From positions 124,001 to 188,000 of the forward strand of contig NZ_CANMTX010000004.1 in assembly GCF_947500985.1 (NCBI RefSeq): a stretch of 64,000 nucleotides of DNA, given 5' to 3'. Positions 1 through 8,712 of the stretch are shown here, in pieces. Below the pieces are notes generated by a model. That model had not been told where the DNA came from. It searched no databases and saw only the letters and a list, made by a program, of their open reading frames with translations. Made by a program: the position numbers and the translations under genes. This DNA is from an uncultured Maribacter sp. (GTDB taxonomy: Bacteria > Bacteroidota > Bacteroidia > Flavobacteriales > Flavobacteriaceae). Within the stretch, counting starts at the first letter, position 1. Every line of letters begins with the position of its first letter.

Positions 1-582
1 TTCGGTGGTAAATTCTCCATAAGGATGATTTTTACCGTAAGCTAAAGCCCTTTGAACTCTACTAGAAATCGAAGAAACTACTTTCTCTTCAGATTTTAAT
101 CCGGTAATAAGTTTGTCTTTTTCTTTGTCAAATTCCTCTTGAGTAAAATTCGGATTTATAGCTGCGTCTGCCATAAGTTCCATCATTCTAGAAAAGTATT
201 TAGAAAGCGATTGAGCGTAAGCGCCTTGAGAGCTAAAATATAGCCTAGCTCCTAAAAAATCGATTTCTTCGTTAAAGGCTTCTTTAGTTATATTTTTAGA
301 TCCTAGCCCTAAAAGACTACCAGCTAAACTAGCTGTGCCAGCTTTATCACCTTCTAAAATTGGCGGGTTGTCAATTGATAATTGCATAGATACTCTTGGT
401 AGTTTATGGTTTTCGACTACCAATACTTTTAATCCGTTATTAAGGTTAAAAGATTGCGGTTCTCCTAAGTTAATTTCAGGTGCTGGACCTGGTTTAGGCA
501 TAACTGTACGGTCTACCTGTGCTTGTAGAGTAATTACCGAGAATAATGTTAAGAATAATATATATGTAGTTTTCATAGTCAT
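1..582 (-). CDS. M16 family peptidase, non-catalytic-type partner (C-terminal part outside the window)
   Basis: The reading frame enters from the window's left edge and begins at an ATG at 580-582 (alternative ATG 574-576). It opens with a signal peptide (hydrophobic run ending TLQAQ), so the protein is exported to the periplasm. The visible ~190 residues match an M16 (insulinase/pitrilysin) N-terminal domain, but the place where the zinc motif HxxEH should be reads SLAGSLLGLG, with no histidines. It starts 3 bases after the stop of the upstream M16 gene, which does carry HxxEH, so the two probably form an active/inactive heterodimer as in mitochondrial processing peptidase or other bacterial M16 pairs. 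Family call is firm; the partnership is inferred from arrangement. Confidence 0.85.
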   Translation of the reverse strand, partial: MTMKTTYILFLTLFSVITLQAQVDRTVMPKPGPAPEINLGEPQSFNLNNGLKVLVVENHKLPRVSMQLSIDNPPILEGDKAGTASLAGSLLGLGSKNITKEAFNEEIDFLGARLYFSSQGAYAQSLSKYFSRMMELMADAAINPNFTQEEFDKEKDKLITGLKSEEKVVSSISSRVQRALAYGKNHPYGEFTTE

Positions 583-584
583 TT

Positions 585-1907
585 TTAGTTTGCAGTATTT
601 TGTTCAGGTAAATATTCTAATACTAACCTTTGGTTAGGTTTTAAATATTTGTTGGCAACTTCTTTGATTTCTTCTCTGGTAATAGATCTATAAACCTCTA
701 TTTCTTTATTAATTAAAGAAGTGTCACCGTAAAGCATATAGTATTCAGCTAGAGAACTAGCAATACCTTCAACACTTGAATTACTGTTTACAAATTCATT
801 TTCAAACTTGTTTTGTAGTTTTTGATAATCGTTTTCAGAAATAAGGTTACTTCTTAATTTCTCTACTTCTGTTTCAATAGAGGTATTAAGTGTGCTTAAG
901 CTAGTCTCGCCTACCGGAAGTGCAAAAACGATATACATACCATAATCTTCTAATGTAACCGGTATGGCGCCAATTTGTAAGGCTTGCTTTTCTTCGTCGA
1001 CCATTTTCTTATAAAGTTTAGAAGAAGGTCCGTCAGATAAATAAGTAGAAATCATTTCTAATACCTGGCTTTCTCTATTTTTTAGACCGGGAGTTCTATA
1101 AGCGATCATAGTAGCCGGTATTTGAATATTAGAGTCGTAAGCCTTTGCGTTAATTTCTGATGTTATAGGAGATTCTTTTGGAAAGTTTCTTGCAATTTCT
1201 GCTCCCTTAGGGATATCCTTAAAGTAATCTGAAATCAATTTTTTGGCATTTTCTTTCTCAAAATCACCTGCAATAACTAATACGGCATTGTTAGGAGAAT
1301 AGAATTTTTTCTGAAAAGCTATAAATTCATCTAGGGTAGCAGCATCTAAATCTGCCATTTTACCGATAACCGTTTCTTTATAAGGATGGCTTTTAAAAAG
1401 GTTTCTCTTTATATTTTCGATAAACTTGCCATATGGTGAATTATCGACACGAAGTCTTTTTTCTTCCTTAACAACTTCATTTTGAGTGTCAACCCCTTTT
1501 TGATTGATAACAGGATGAAGCATTCTTTCAGATTCTAGCCAAAGTCCTAGTTCTAGGTTGTTGGAAGGAAAAACTTCGTAATAGTACGTTCTATCTTCAT
1601 TGGTGGTAGCATTACCTGATCCGCCATTAGAAGAGACTATTTTGTCCCATTGTCCTTTTTCAATGTTCTCGGTACCTTCAAAAAGAAGATGTTCGAAAAA
1701 ATGTGCAAATCCGGTTCGTTTTGGATCTTCATCTTTAGATCCGACATGGTATAAAACCGAAATTGAGATAATAGGTGCGGTATTGTCTTGGTGTAGAATA
1801 ACGTGTAGGTCGTTGTCTAAGTTGTACTCTTCAAAAGCGACCTCTTGTGCGAGTCCGGCAAATCCAAAAAAAGATACTGCCGAAACCAGTAGTAATTTCA
1901 TTTTCAT
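585..1907 (-). CDS. M16 family zinc metallopeptidase, catalytic
   Basis: A 440-residue exported peptidase of the pitrilysin/insulinase class. A signal peptide (MKMKLLLVSAVSFFGFAGLAQ) is followed by the inverted zinc-binding motif HFFEH at residues 69-73, with a downstream conserved glutamate-rich segment (NEVVKEEKR) giving the third ligand. The second M16 half-domain (PeptidaseM16_C) follows from about residue 190. It hydrolyses peptides or small proteins in the periplasm. It is the first gene of a two-gene operon with the non-catalytic M16 gene that starts 3 bases downstream. A second ATG two codons into the gene could also be the start. Confidence 0.93.
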   Translation of the reverse strand: MKMKLLLVSAVSFFGFAGLAQEVAFEEYNLDNDLHVILHQDNTAPIISISVLYHVGSKDEDPKRTGFAHFFEHLLFEGTENIEKGQWDKIVSSNGGSGNATTNEDRTYYYEVFPSNNLELGLWLESERMLHPVINQKGVDTQNEVVKEEKRLRVDNSPYGKFIENIKRNLFKSHPYKETVIGKMADLDAATLDEFIAFQKKFYSPNNAVLVIAGDFEKENAKKLISDYFKDIPKGAEIARNFPKESPITSEINAKAYDSNIQIPATMIAYRTPGLKNRESQVLEMISTYLSDGPSSKLYKKMVDEEKQALQIGAIPVTLEDYGMYIVFALPVGETSLSTLNTSIETEVEKLRSNLISENDYQKLQNKFENEFVNSNSSVEGIASSLAEYYMLYGDTSLINKEIEVYRSITREEIKEVANKYLKPNQRLVLEYLPEQNTAN

Positions 1908-2089
1908 TTAAATTGTTTTAGGTTAGTGTTTAATGTTCTGTTTAGTTAGTATATGACTTTACAAAAATGTTACATAAAAAATAATAATTTGTAAGAACAA
2001 TCTTCAATATAAGTATTCTTTAACAGATTAAATTGAATTAATAGTTGTTTATTGTTTATCTTAAAAGTCTAAACAAAAATATACTCGTT

Positions 2090-2545
2090 ATGAATAACTA
2101 TGCTCTACCAATTAGATTTGGCGTCGCTGCCAGTGGCTCTTTAATCGCTTATTTTTTAATCTTGTCATTACTTGGGCTACATGTAAATGTGTTTTATAGT
2201 CTATTTAATGCTGTAATAACAGGCTTTGCCATTTATGAAGCTATTAAATACTACAAAATAAAAAAGGCAGATGATTTTACGTATGCTGGCGGATTTATGG
2301 CAGGTTTAATAACAGGTGGTGTAGCAACTTTAATATTCACGCTATTTTTTACATTGTATTCAACCGAGCTTCAGCCAGGTTTTTTAGAGGAATTATCTAC
2401 AAAATGGGCAAGTACTTATCGTAGTTTTGAGGCTATCGTATTTTTAGTGGTTGCGGTAATGGGTTTTACGACAAGCTTGGTATTAACGCTATCTTTTATG
2501 CAACTATTTAAGACTTCGAACACTAGAAGTATGAAGAGTGCGTAA
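2090..2545 (+). CDS. DUF4199 family inner-membrane protein
   Basis: A protein of 151 residues with four predicted membrane segments (about residues 8-30, 33-52, 69-93 and 112-137). The frame is open from 2045, but the first ATG with homolog-like sequence (MNNYALPIRFG) is at 2090, and I chose it because the preceding residues look like untranslated leader. The pattern of a short N-terminal TM hairpin, a charged KYYKIKKADDFTYAGG loop and a Gly-rich third helix is typical of DUF4199, a family common in Bacteroidota with no established function. It stands alone between the M16 operon (divergent) and rplU. Confidence 0.8.
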   Translation: MNNYALPIRFGVAASGSLIAYFLILSLLGLHVNVFYSLFNAVITGFAIYEAIKYYKIKKADDFTYAGGFMAGLITGGVATLIFTLFFTLYSTELQPGFLEELSTKWASTYRSFEAIVFLVVAVMGFTTSLVLTLSFMQLFKTSNTRSMKSA

Positions 2546-2561
2546 AATTCGTAAAAAACAC

Positions 2562-2591
2562 TTGTAAATTCACGATTAACAACTATATTTG
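2562..2591 (+). promoter_or_regulatory. Bacteroidota-type promoter of rplU-rpmA
   Basis: TTG at 2562-2564, a 19-base spacer, then TATATTTG at 2584-2591. This matches the Bacteroidota sigma-ABfr consensus TTG-N19/20-TAnnTTTG, about 50 bases before the rplU start. It is the clearest promoter in the window because both boxes and the spacing agree. Confidence 0.8.
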
Positions 2592-2641
2592 CACCCGCCT
2601 ATGGAAAAAATCCATCAGGTTTAATCATTACATTTAACAAT

Positions 2642-3307
2642 ATGTACGCAATTGTAGAGATGGCAGGGCAGCAATTTAAAGTTGCAAAAGACCAGAAAGT
2701 GTACGTTCACCGTTTACAGGTAGAAGAAGGTAAAAAAGTCACTTTTGACAATGTACTCCTTTTGGCTGATGGATCGAACGTTACTATCGGCGCCCCGGCT
2801 ATAGACGGAGCCGCAGTAGAGGCTAAAGTCGTTAAACACCTAAGAGGTGACAAAGTAATCGTTTTTCACAAGAAAAGACGTAAAGGTTACAGAAAGAAAA
2901 ATGGACATCGTCAGTCTCTTACAGAGATTGTAATCGAGTCAATTGTTTCTAAAGGAGCTAAAAAAGCTGAAACTAAAAAAGCTGAACCAAAGGCTAAAAA
3001 AGTTGAAGCAAAAGCAGCACCAGTTGCAGCTAAACCAAAAGCTAAAAAAGCTACGGGTAAAGCTGATGACTTGAAAAAAGTTGAAGGTATCGGACCAAAA
3101 ATCGCTGAGACCTTAAACAATGCAGGTATTTCTACTTTTGCTGAATTAGCAAAAACAGACGCAGCTAAAATTTCTGAAATTATTGCTGACGTTCGTGGAA
3201 ATCATGTAACTGAAACATGGCCAAAGCAAGCACAATTAGCTGCTGATGGTAAATGGGATGAGTTACAGAAATGGCAAGACGAATTAGATGGTGGTGTAGC
3301 TAAATAA
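2642..3307 (+). CDS. rplU: 50S ribosomal protein bL21 with C-terminal helix-hairpin-helix extension
   Basis: Residues 1 to about 102 are a standard bL21 (starts MYAIVEMAGQQFKV; KKRRKGYRKKNGHRQ near residue 80-95), a large-subunit protein contacting 23S rRNA. Ordinary bL21 ends near here. This one has a further ~120 residues: a Lys/Ala-rich linker (about 105-140) and a helix-hairpin-helix-like domain (KVEGIGPKIAETLNNAGIST, then a WPKQAQLAADGKWDELQKWQDEL tail). Fusions of this kind occur in flavobacterial bL21, but the tail's role is unknown; such HhH modules usually bind nucleic acid. It is cotranscribed with rpmA, 40 bases downstream. Confidence 0.96.
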   Translation: MYAIVEMAGQQFKVAKDQKVYVHRLQVEEGKKVTFDNVLLLADGSNVTIGAPAIDGAAVEAKVVKHLRGDKVIVFHKKRRKGYRKKNGHRQSLTEIVIESIVSKGAKKAETKKAEPKAKKVEAKAAPVAAKPKAKKATGKADDLKKVEGIGPKIAETLNNAGISTFAELAKTDAAKISEIIADVRGNHVTETWPKQAQLAADGKWDELQKWQDELDGGVAK

Positions 3308-3347
3308 GCTAAATCATTAAGTATAATAAAATTTAAAACCTTAGACA

Positions 3348-3608
3348 ATGGCACATAAGAAAGGTGTAGGTAGTTCGAAAAACGGTAGAGAATCAGAATC
3401 AAAACGATTAGGAGTTAAGATTTTTGGTGGTCAAGCTGCAATCGCTGGTAACATTATTGTTAGACAGAGAGGAACAAGACACAATCCTGGTGAAAATGTT
3501 TACGCAGGAAAAGACCATACTTTACACGCACGTGTAGATGGTTTAGTAAAGTTTACTAAAAAAGCTGGTGGAAAATCATTTGTTTCCATTGAGCCTTTTG
3601 AAGCATAA
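3348..3608 (+). CDS. rpmA: 50S ribosomal protein bL27
   Basis: An 86-residue bL27, full length for the family. It starts [20 protein letters not shown], the flexible N-terminal tail that reaches the peptidyl-transferase centre, and has the conserved core [26 protein letters not shown]. The N-terminus begins directly with the mature MAHKK form, with no Firmicutes-type prepeptide. It forms the usual two-gene operon with rplU and is followed by a strong terminator at 3631. Confidence 0.98.
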   Translation: MAHKKGVGSSKNGRESESKRLGVKIFGGQAAIAGNIIVRQRGTRHNPGENVYAGKDHTLHARVDGLVKFTKKAGGKSFVSIEPFEA

Positions 3609-3630
3609 GCTTTAAATAACTTATTTAAAA

Positions 3631-3662
3631 AAACCCTCTTCAGCAATGAAGAGGGTTTTTTG
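3631..3662 (+). terminator. Intrinsic terminator of rplU-rpmA
   Basis: An 11-base perfect stem (AAACCCTCTTC / GAAGAGGGTTT) with a short loop and a following T run, 22 bases after the rpmA stop. Confidence 0.9.
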
Positions 3663-3707
3663 TTACGACAATGTTAACCAAAGGTAAATAACTATAAAAA
3701 TTAGGGT

Positions 3708-3730
3708 AATCTTAAAATAGCCTTAAGATT
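3708..3730 (+). promoter_or_regulatory. Inverted and direct repeat upstream of the phytase-locus receptor
   Basis: AATCTTAA (3708-3715) and TTAAGATT (3723-3730) form an 8-base inverted repeat with a 7-base spacer. The same site contains CTTAA twice with an 11-base period (3711 and 3722), which is the period of PhoB half-sites. It lies about 65 bases before the receptor start, where an operator is expected. Whether a regulator binds is unknown. Confidence 0.4.
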
Positions 3731-3792
3731 TAGGCAACACAGTTCTGTCTTCAATCTAATTTCTTTGTGGCCAAATAACAACCACTCAGAAA

Positions 3793-6675
3793 ATGAAAAA
3801 CTCAGTATTTTTTTACCTTTTCTTTCTTGCTCCATTTATTCTTTTGGCACAGTCAGGTAATATTCAAGGTACAGTAACAGATGAAAACGGTCTGTATTTA
3901 CCAGGTGCTAACGCAATGATTCCTTCCCTTTCAAAAGGGGCGATTACAGATTTTGACGGTAGGTTTACCATAGTAGGTATTCCAGAAGGCATTTACAACA
4001 TAAAGGTCTCTTATTTAGGTTATGCAGATTTATCACAAGAGATAACGGTAGTAGCAAATGAAACTATCAGTGTTAACTTAAGTGTTGAGCCAAAGACTAT
4101 GGAATTGGAAGGCGTTGAGGTATCTGCCTATGGATTAAGTGGCCAGTCAAAAGCATTGAACACGCAAAAGACCAATTTAAATATTACCAATGTTGTTTCT
4201 ACCGATCAAATAGGTAAGTTTCCTGATGCCAATATAGGTGATGCCGTTAAAAGAATACCTGGCATCACTATGCAAATAGATCAAGGCGAGGCAAGAAACA
4301 TAATTGTAAGGGGACTTTCGCCGCAATTGAATTCCGTGACCTTAAATGGAAGTCGAATTCCATCCGCGGAAGGCGATAATAGAAACGTTCAGATGGATTT
4401 GATTCCGTCAGACATGATACAGTCCATAGAGGTCAGTAAGGCAGTTAAACCAGATATGGATGCCGATGCACTTGGTGGGTCTATAAATTTAATTACACGA
4501 ACATCTCCACAAGGCTTTAGAGTTTCTGCAACCTTAGGTTCAGGTATCAACTTTATAACAGATAAACCTATTTATAATGGATCATTTCTTATAGGTGATC
4601 GTAGTAAAAATGAAAAATTTGGATGGATGGTCGCTGCATCTATTAATGATAATGACTTTGGTTCAGATAATGTTGAGGCTGAATGGACCGATGAGTTTGA
4701 ATATAATACAGGAGTTGAAGATAGTGAAGGTGAGGCTGTTTTAGAAGAAGTGGATGTTGATCCCTATGCAAATGTTTATGAGCAACGAAAATATTTGGTT
4801 CAACGTACAAGACGTAGTTTTTCAGCAAACTTAGATTATAAATTCGATGTCAACAATACAGTTTTCTTAAAGACGATGTACAACTGGCGAGATGATAGAG
4901 AAAATAGATTTGCCCTATCTCAAGAAATATTAGACGCCGAAGATATTACGATGGGTGATTTTGTAATTACCGATGGTGTGCCTACCAGTTTTCCAGTAGA
5001 AGTTAAAAGGCAATCTAAAGGAGGGATAGATAGTAATAGAAATAAAAACCGTCGTTTAGAAGATCAGCGTATGCAAAATTATAGCTTGGGCGGTAATCAT
5101 CTTTGGGGAAATCTAAAAGTAGATTGGATGACCTCTTACGCAAAGGCATCTGAAGAGAGACTTAATGAGCGTTATGCAGAATTTGAAGCAGAATACATTA
5201 TTAATAATGATGTATTAAATTCTAGATATCCAAGATTCTCGGCAGCTAATGCTGCAGATGCTGATTTAGCCAGTTTTGAATATGGTGAGATAACAGAAGA
5301 AAATCAGTATACCGAAGAAGAGGATGTAAATGTGTTTGTGAATTTTGAAGTTCCTGCAGATATTTTTGGTCAAGGAGAAGGCTCTATAAAGTTTGGGGCT
5401 AGAGGTCGTTTTAAATCAAAATTGAGAAATAACGATTTTTATGAGTTCGATTTAGAAGATGAATTTCCTACTTTGGCTGCCGTTCCGGTTAAAGACTATA
5501 GTGATTCAGATTTTCTAGCAGGTAGCCAATACCAAATTGGTTCTTTTGCCAGTGAAGATTGGTTAGGTTCTTTAGATTTAAATGTTGCAGATGGTGAACT
5601 GATTGTAGATGAATTTGCCCCAGATAATTTTGAGGTGAACGAAGATGTACTTGCCGGTTATGTTATGGTCAATCAAAAATTATCTGAGAAATTCACTGTT
5701 CTTGCAGGTGTTAGAGTAGAGAACACGAGTTTAGAATCTAAGGGGAATAGAGTTGTTTACGTTGAAGAAGACGAAGATGCGGGCATAGAAGAGGCAGTTT
5801 TGGTAGAAGAGGTAAACGGTGAAAATTCATATACGAATGTACTGCCGGGTGTGCACTTGAAATACGATATTTCTAATAATACCATACTCCGTTTTGCATG
5901 GACAAATACCTTGGCCAGACCAAACTATCAAGATCTTATACCAAGAGCAGAAGTTATTAATGAAGATAAAGAATTGGTTTTAGGAAACGCTGATTTGAAC
6001 CCTACTACCTCAATGAATTTTGATCTTATGGCAGAACACTATTTTCAAAGTGTAGGCTTAATTTCTGGGGGTGTATTTTATAAAAATATAGATGAGTTTA
6101 TTTATACGTTCATTTATGAAGCACCCGACGATAGTTTAGGAGCCGGTACTGAGGGGTATGATGTTTTTCAGCCATTAAATGGAGATAGTGCTACTATTTT
6201 TGGATTGGAACTTGCTTTTCAGCGCCAATTAGACTTTTTGCCAGGCTTTGCCAGAAACTTCAGTCTTTATCTTAATTATACTTATTTGTCATCTTCAGCA
6301 GATGGTATACGTAATGAAGATGGTGATGAGCGAGATGATTTAGATTTACCTAATACAGCACCAAACATGTTCAATGCTTCTTTGGGCTACGCCGATAAAA
6401 AATTCAGTACACGATTATCCGCTAATTTTTCTGATAGTTATATAGATGAAATAGGGGGTAATGATTTTGAAGATAGATATTATGATACGCAGCTGTTTTT
6501 AGATTTCAACGCCACTTTTCAAATAAATAAAAACCTAAGTGTATATACAGATTTAAAGAATATTACGAATCAGCCATTACGTTATTTCCAAGGAGTAAAA
6601 GAACGTACGCAACAAGTCGAGTTTTATGGGCAGCGTTTTACTTTAGGTTTAAAATATGATCTTTTTAAAAAATAA
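3793..6675 (+). CDS. TonB-dependent outer-membrane receptor, phytase-linked
   Basis: A 960-residue receptor with a signal peptide (residues 1-20, ending LLAQS), a carboxypeptidase-regulatory-like beta-sandwich domain (about 23-100, GNIQGTVTDENG), a plug domain (about 125-230, with DAVKRIPGITM and a RNIIVRGLSPQLNSV segment) and a 22-strand barrel ending in the aromatic-rich GLKYDLFKK. It imports a bulky ligand across the outer membrane using TonB/ExbBD energy. There is no SusD partner. A phytase lipoprotein gene follows 26 bases later, so the cargo is probably phytate or a released inositol-phosphate product; this is inferred from context only. The barrel is rich in acidic residues. Confidence 0.92.
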   Translation: MKNSVFFYLFFLAPFILLAQSGNIQGTVTDENGLYLPGANAMIPSLSKGAITDFDGRFTIVGIPEGIYNIKVSYLGYADLSQEITVVANETISVNLSVEPKTMELEGVEVSAYGLSGQSKALNTQKTNLNITNVVSTDQIGKFPDANIGDAVKRIPGITMQIDQGEARNIIVRGLSPQLNSVTLNGSRIPSAEGDNRNVQMDLIPSDMIQSIEVSKAVKPDMDADALGGSINLITRTSPQGFRVSATLGSGINFITDKPIYNGSFLIGDRSKNEKFGWMVAASINDNDFGSDNVEAEWTDEFEYNTGVEDSEGEAVLEEVDVDPYANVYEQRKYLVQRTRRSFSANLDYKFDVNNTVFLKTMYNWRDDRENRFALSQEILDAEDITMGDFVITDGVPTSFPVEVKRQSKGGIDSNRNKNRRLEDQRMQNYSLGGNHLWGNLKVDWMTSYAKASEERLNERYAEFEAEYIINNDVLNSRYPRFSAANAADADLASFEYGEITEENQYTEEEDVNVFVNFEVPADIFGQGEGSIKFGARGRFKSKLRNNDFYEFDLEDEFPTLAAVPVKDYSDSDFLAGSQYQIGSFASEDWLGSLDLNVADGELIVDEFAPDNFEVNEDVLAGYVMVNQKLSEKFTVLAGVRVENTSLESKGNRVVYVEEDEDAGIEEAVLVEEVNGENSYTNVLPGVHLKYDISNNTILRFAWTNTLARPNYQDLIPRAEVINEDKELVLGNADLNPTTSMNFDLMAEHYFQSVGLISGGVFYKNIDEFIYTFIYEAPDDSLGAGTEGYDVFQPLNGDSATIFGLELAFQRQLDFLPGFARNFSLYLNYTYLSSSADGIRNEDGDERDDLDLPNTAPNMFNASLGYADKKFSTRLSANFSDSYIDEIGGNDFEDRYYDTQLFLDFNATFQINKNLSVYTDLKNITNQPLRYFQGVKERTQQVEFYGQRFTLGLKYDLFKK

Positions 6676-6701
6676 TTTAGCATTTGTATCAATCACATAA
6701 A

Positions 6702-7715
6702 ATGAAAAATATATCATATTTATTAGCATTCGTAGTTGTTTTTAGTTCTTGTAATCAAAGTAAGTTACCTAAAATAACGCCAGACGTAATTACTGAATTT
6801 ACCTTAAACGATACAGATGATCCTGCAATTTGGGTAAATCCTAAAAATGCTAAAGAGAGTATTGTTTTCGGTACGGATAAGAAAACCAATGGGGCTGTTT
6901 ATGCTTTTGATTTAGAGGGAAAAATTATAGAAGAGAAAACCATTAGAAATATTCAACGACCAAACAATGTAGATATTGAATATGGTTTTCAACTGAACGA
7001 TTCTACCAAAACCGATATTTTGGTCTTTACAGAACGTGAAAAACAACAGATAAGAATGTTTTCAGTGCCAGATATGGAGCCTTTAGATGGTGGTGGTTTT
7101 AAGGTTTTTGAAGATGAAGAATTAGAAGAAAATAAATTGCCAATGGGGGTTAGCTTATTTAAGTCCCCTAAAGATGCAAAGATATATGCTATCGTAGGTA
7201 GAAAAACCGGTCCTGCAGATGGTTATCTGTACCAGTATGCTCTAAATGCTGATAGTTTAGGTATAACCTCTAGCTATGTTCGAAAATTTGGAAAATTTAG
7301 CGGAGTAAAAGAAATTGAGGCTATTGCTATTGATGATGAAAATGGGTTTGTTTATTTCTCTGATGAAGGTTTCTGTATAAAAAAATACTATGCAGAACCC
7401 AGTATGGGAAATAAAGAGATTTCTTGTTTTGGAGGTAAGTATTTTGATGAAGATATTGAAGGTATAGCCATTGCAAGTTATGCTGATGGGCACGGTTATT
7501 TAATAGTATCGAATCAGCAGAAGGGTGAGTTTAATATTTTTGATAGAGAAACCAATACTTATATTACAGCTGTGAATCTCTCTACAACCGAAACAGATGG
7601 TTGTGAAGCCGTAACGATGCCTTTGAATGATACATTTAAAAATGGACTTTTCGTTGCAATGAACGACGAAAAGAACTTTTACTTTTATGATTTAGCGAAA
7701 TTGGGATTACAATAA
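6702..7715 (+). CDS. Beta-propeller phytase (3-phytase) lipoprotein
   Basis: A 337-residue protein with a lipoprotein signal (lipobox FSSC, Cys near residue 18), so it is anchored to a membrane, probably the outer one. The start at 6702 places the signal peptide correctly; an in-frame ATG at 6684 would add six residues before it. The DDPAIWVNP motif and the repeated acidic loops (GTDKKTNGAVYAFDLEGK, DVEYGF-like DIEYGF, AIDDENGFVYFSDE, FGGKYFDEDIEGIAI) are hallmarks of beta-propeller (BPP/phy) phytase, which uses calcium to hydrolyse myo-inositol hexakisphosphate. It is in an operon with the upstream receptor and overlaps the convergent nucleotidase gene by 9 bases. Confidence 0.9.
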   Translation: MKNISYLLAFVVVFSSCNQSKLPKITPDVITEFTLNDTDDPAIWVNPKNAKESIVFGTDKKTNGAVYAFDLEGKIIEEKTIRNIQRPNNVDIEYGFQLNDSTKTDILVFTEREKQQIRMFSVPDMEPLDGGGFKVFEDEELEENKLPMGVSLFKSPKDAKIYAIVGRKTGPADGYLYQYALNADSLGITSSYVRKFGKFSGVKEIEAIAIDDENGFVYFSDEGFCIKKYYAEPSMGNKEISCFGGKYFDEDIEGIAIASYADGHGYLIVSNQQKGEFNIFDRETNTYITAVNLSTTETDGCEAVTMPLNDTFKNGLFVAMNDEKNFYFYDLAKLGLQ

Positions 7716-8228
7716 TTTCTCTCCAATCTCAAACCAGGTATTAACACGTTCAAAACCTTCGGTATTTACATTGTGGGGTGAGGTAAACTGTAAACTTCTA
7801 CCATCAAAATTCTCTAAATTAAAACTGCGGTCGTCTATCAAAATATCTCCTTTAAGAATGTGTTTGTGACCACAAAGAATGCGGTTTTGCCAAGGTAGAA
7901 AAGGAAAATGTTCATCTAGCCATTCGTTTTTTTCTTCTAAAGAGTTAGGAAATTGCATGGCGGCAGATGCGATGTAGACTTCATGTTTGTCGGCGAGTTG
8001 AGACAAAATTTCTTGACTACCTGCAATAGGTTTTAAATTTCTAAAAAACCCTCTTCTAGTGGCATGTTTGCGAACACTATCTTGATGAGCTTCTGGTACC
8101 ATACGCCACACTTCTGTTCCAGAACATAAATCTGTAGTAAGCTCCCCGTTAAATTCAGAATTATAAAGTTCTATATGGGCGCCATAGGTATCAGCTATAA
8201 CCTCATCCATATCTACAAAAATTATCAT
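7707..8228 (-). CDS. 5'(3')-deoxyribonucleotidase, HAD superfamily
   Basis: A 173-residue cytoplasmic protein. The N-terminal DMDEVIADTYG is the HAD motif I of the NT5C family (the first Asp is the nucleophile), motif II is the ASAAM serine near residue 90, and motif IV is LIDDRSFNLENF near 130. It dephosphorylates deoxynucleoside monophosphates and may control dNTP pools. Length fits the family. It is a single gene facing the phytase gene; their 3' ends overlap. Confidence 0.88.
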   Translation of the reverse strand: MIIFVDMDEVIADTYGAHIELYNSEFNGELTTDLCSGTEVWRMVPEAHQDSVRKHATRRGFFRNLKPIAGSQEILSQLADKHEVYIASAAMQFPNSLEEKNEWLDEHFPFLPWQNRILCGHKHILKGDILIDDRSFNLENFDGRSLQFTSPHNVNTEGFERVNTWFEIGEKLL

Positions 8229-8338
8229 GTTTTTTATTTTTATTAAAATAAAGATAAAACTTAATATAGTTTCTATAGGCTATTATTCCTTTTTGTAAAT
8301 AATGTAAAAAATATTATTTTTAAAATAAATTATCTTTT

Positions 8339-8674
8339 ATGACCGCAAAGAAATTACCTAATGCCACTATCATTTATCTTCTTTCTCTTTTAAGTTTGTT
8401 TATTTGTTGTTTTGCTGGAATAGGAATACTACCAGCTCTAATAGCATTTATTTTGGCAGGTAAATCTGAAAAATTATTTAAGGAAAACCCAAATGACTAT
8501 GATGATATTAAAAAGGTTAAAAAGGGAAAAATTATAGCCATCATTGGTATTGTATTTAATCTGCTTGTAGTTGGTATCGCTATATGGACATTGATGACTA
8601 TTGGCTGGGATGCTTGGTCAGAAGAATTCGTTAGAAGATGGAGTGCAGGTATGGAAAGTTCTGAGGGTTATTAA
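8339..8674 (+). CDS. Small two-pass membrane protein (CCC-motif / DUF4190-like)
   Basis: A 111-residue protein with two hydrophobic helices (about 13-38 and 66-90) joined by a basic loop containing AGKSEKLFKENPNDYDDIKKVKKGKI. The layout (short N-terminus beginning KLPNATIIYLLSLLSLF, Cys pair ICC in helix 1, GKIIAIIGIVFNLL in helix 2) matches the flavobacterial CCC-motif membrane proteins, here with only two adjacent cysteines. Function is unknown. No operon partner is evident; the genes on both sides run the other way. Confidence 0.75.
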   Translation: MTAKKLPNATIIYLLSLLSLFICCFAGIGILPALIAFILAGKSEKLFKENPNDYDDIKKVKKGKIIAIIGIVFNLLVVGIAIWTLMTIGWDAWSEEFVRRWSAGMESSEGY

Positions 8675-8712
8675 TTTTAATGAAGCTAATATGAGTATTC
8701 TAGCCAAATGTA

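Noticed and set aside
2911-3120. Antisense ORF of 69 codons in the bL21 tail
   Set aside because: It is the shadow of the repetitive Lys/Ala codons in rplU; no start context and no independent protein features.
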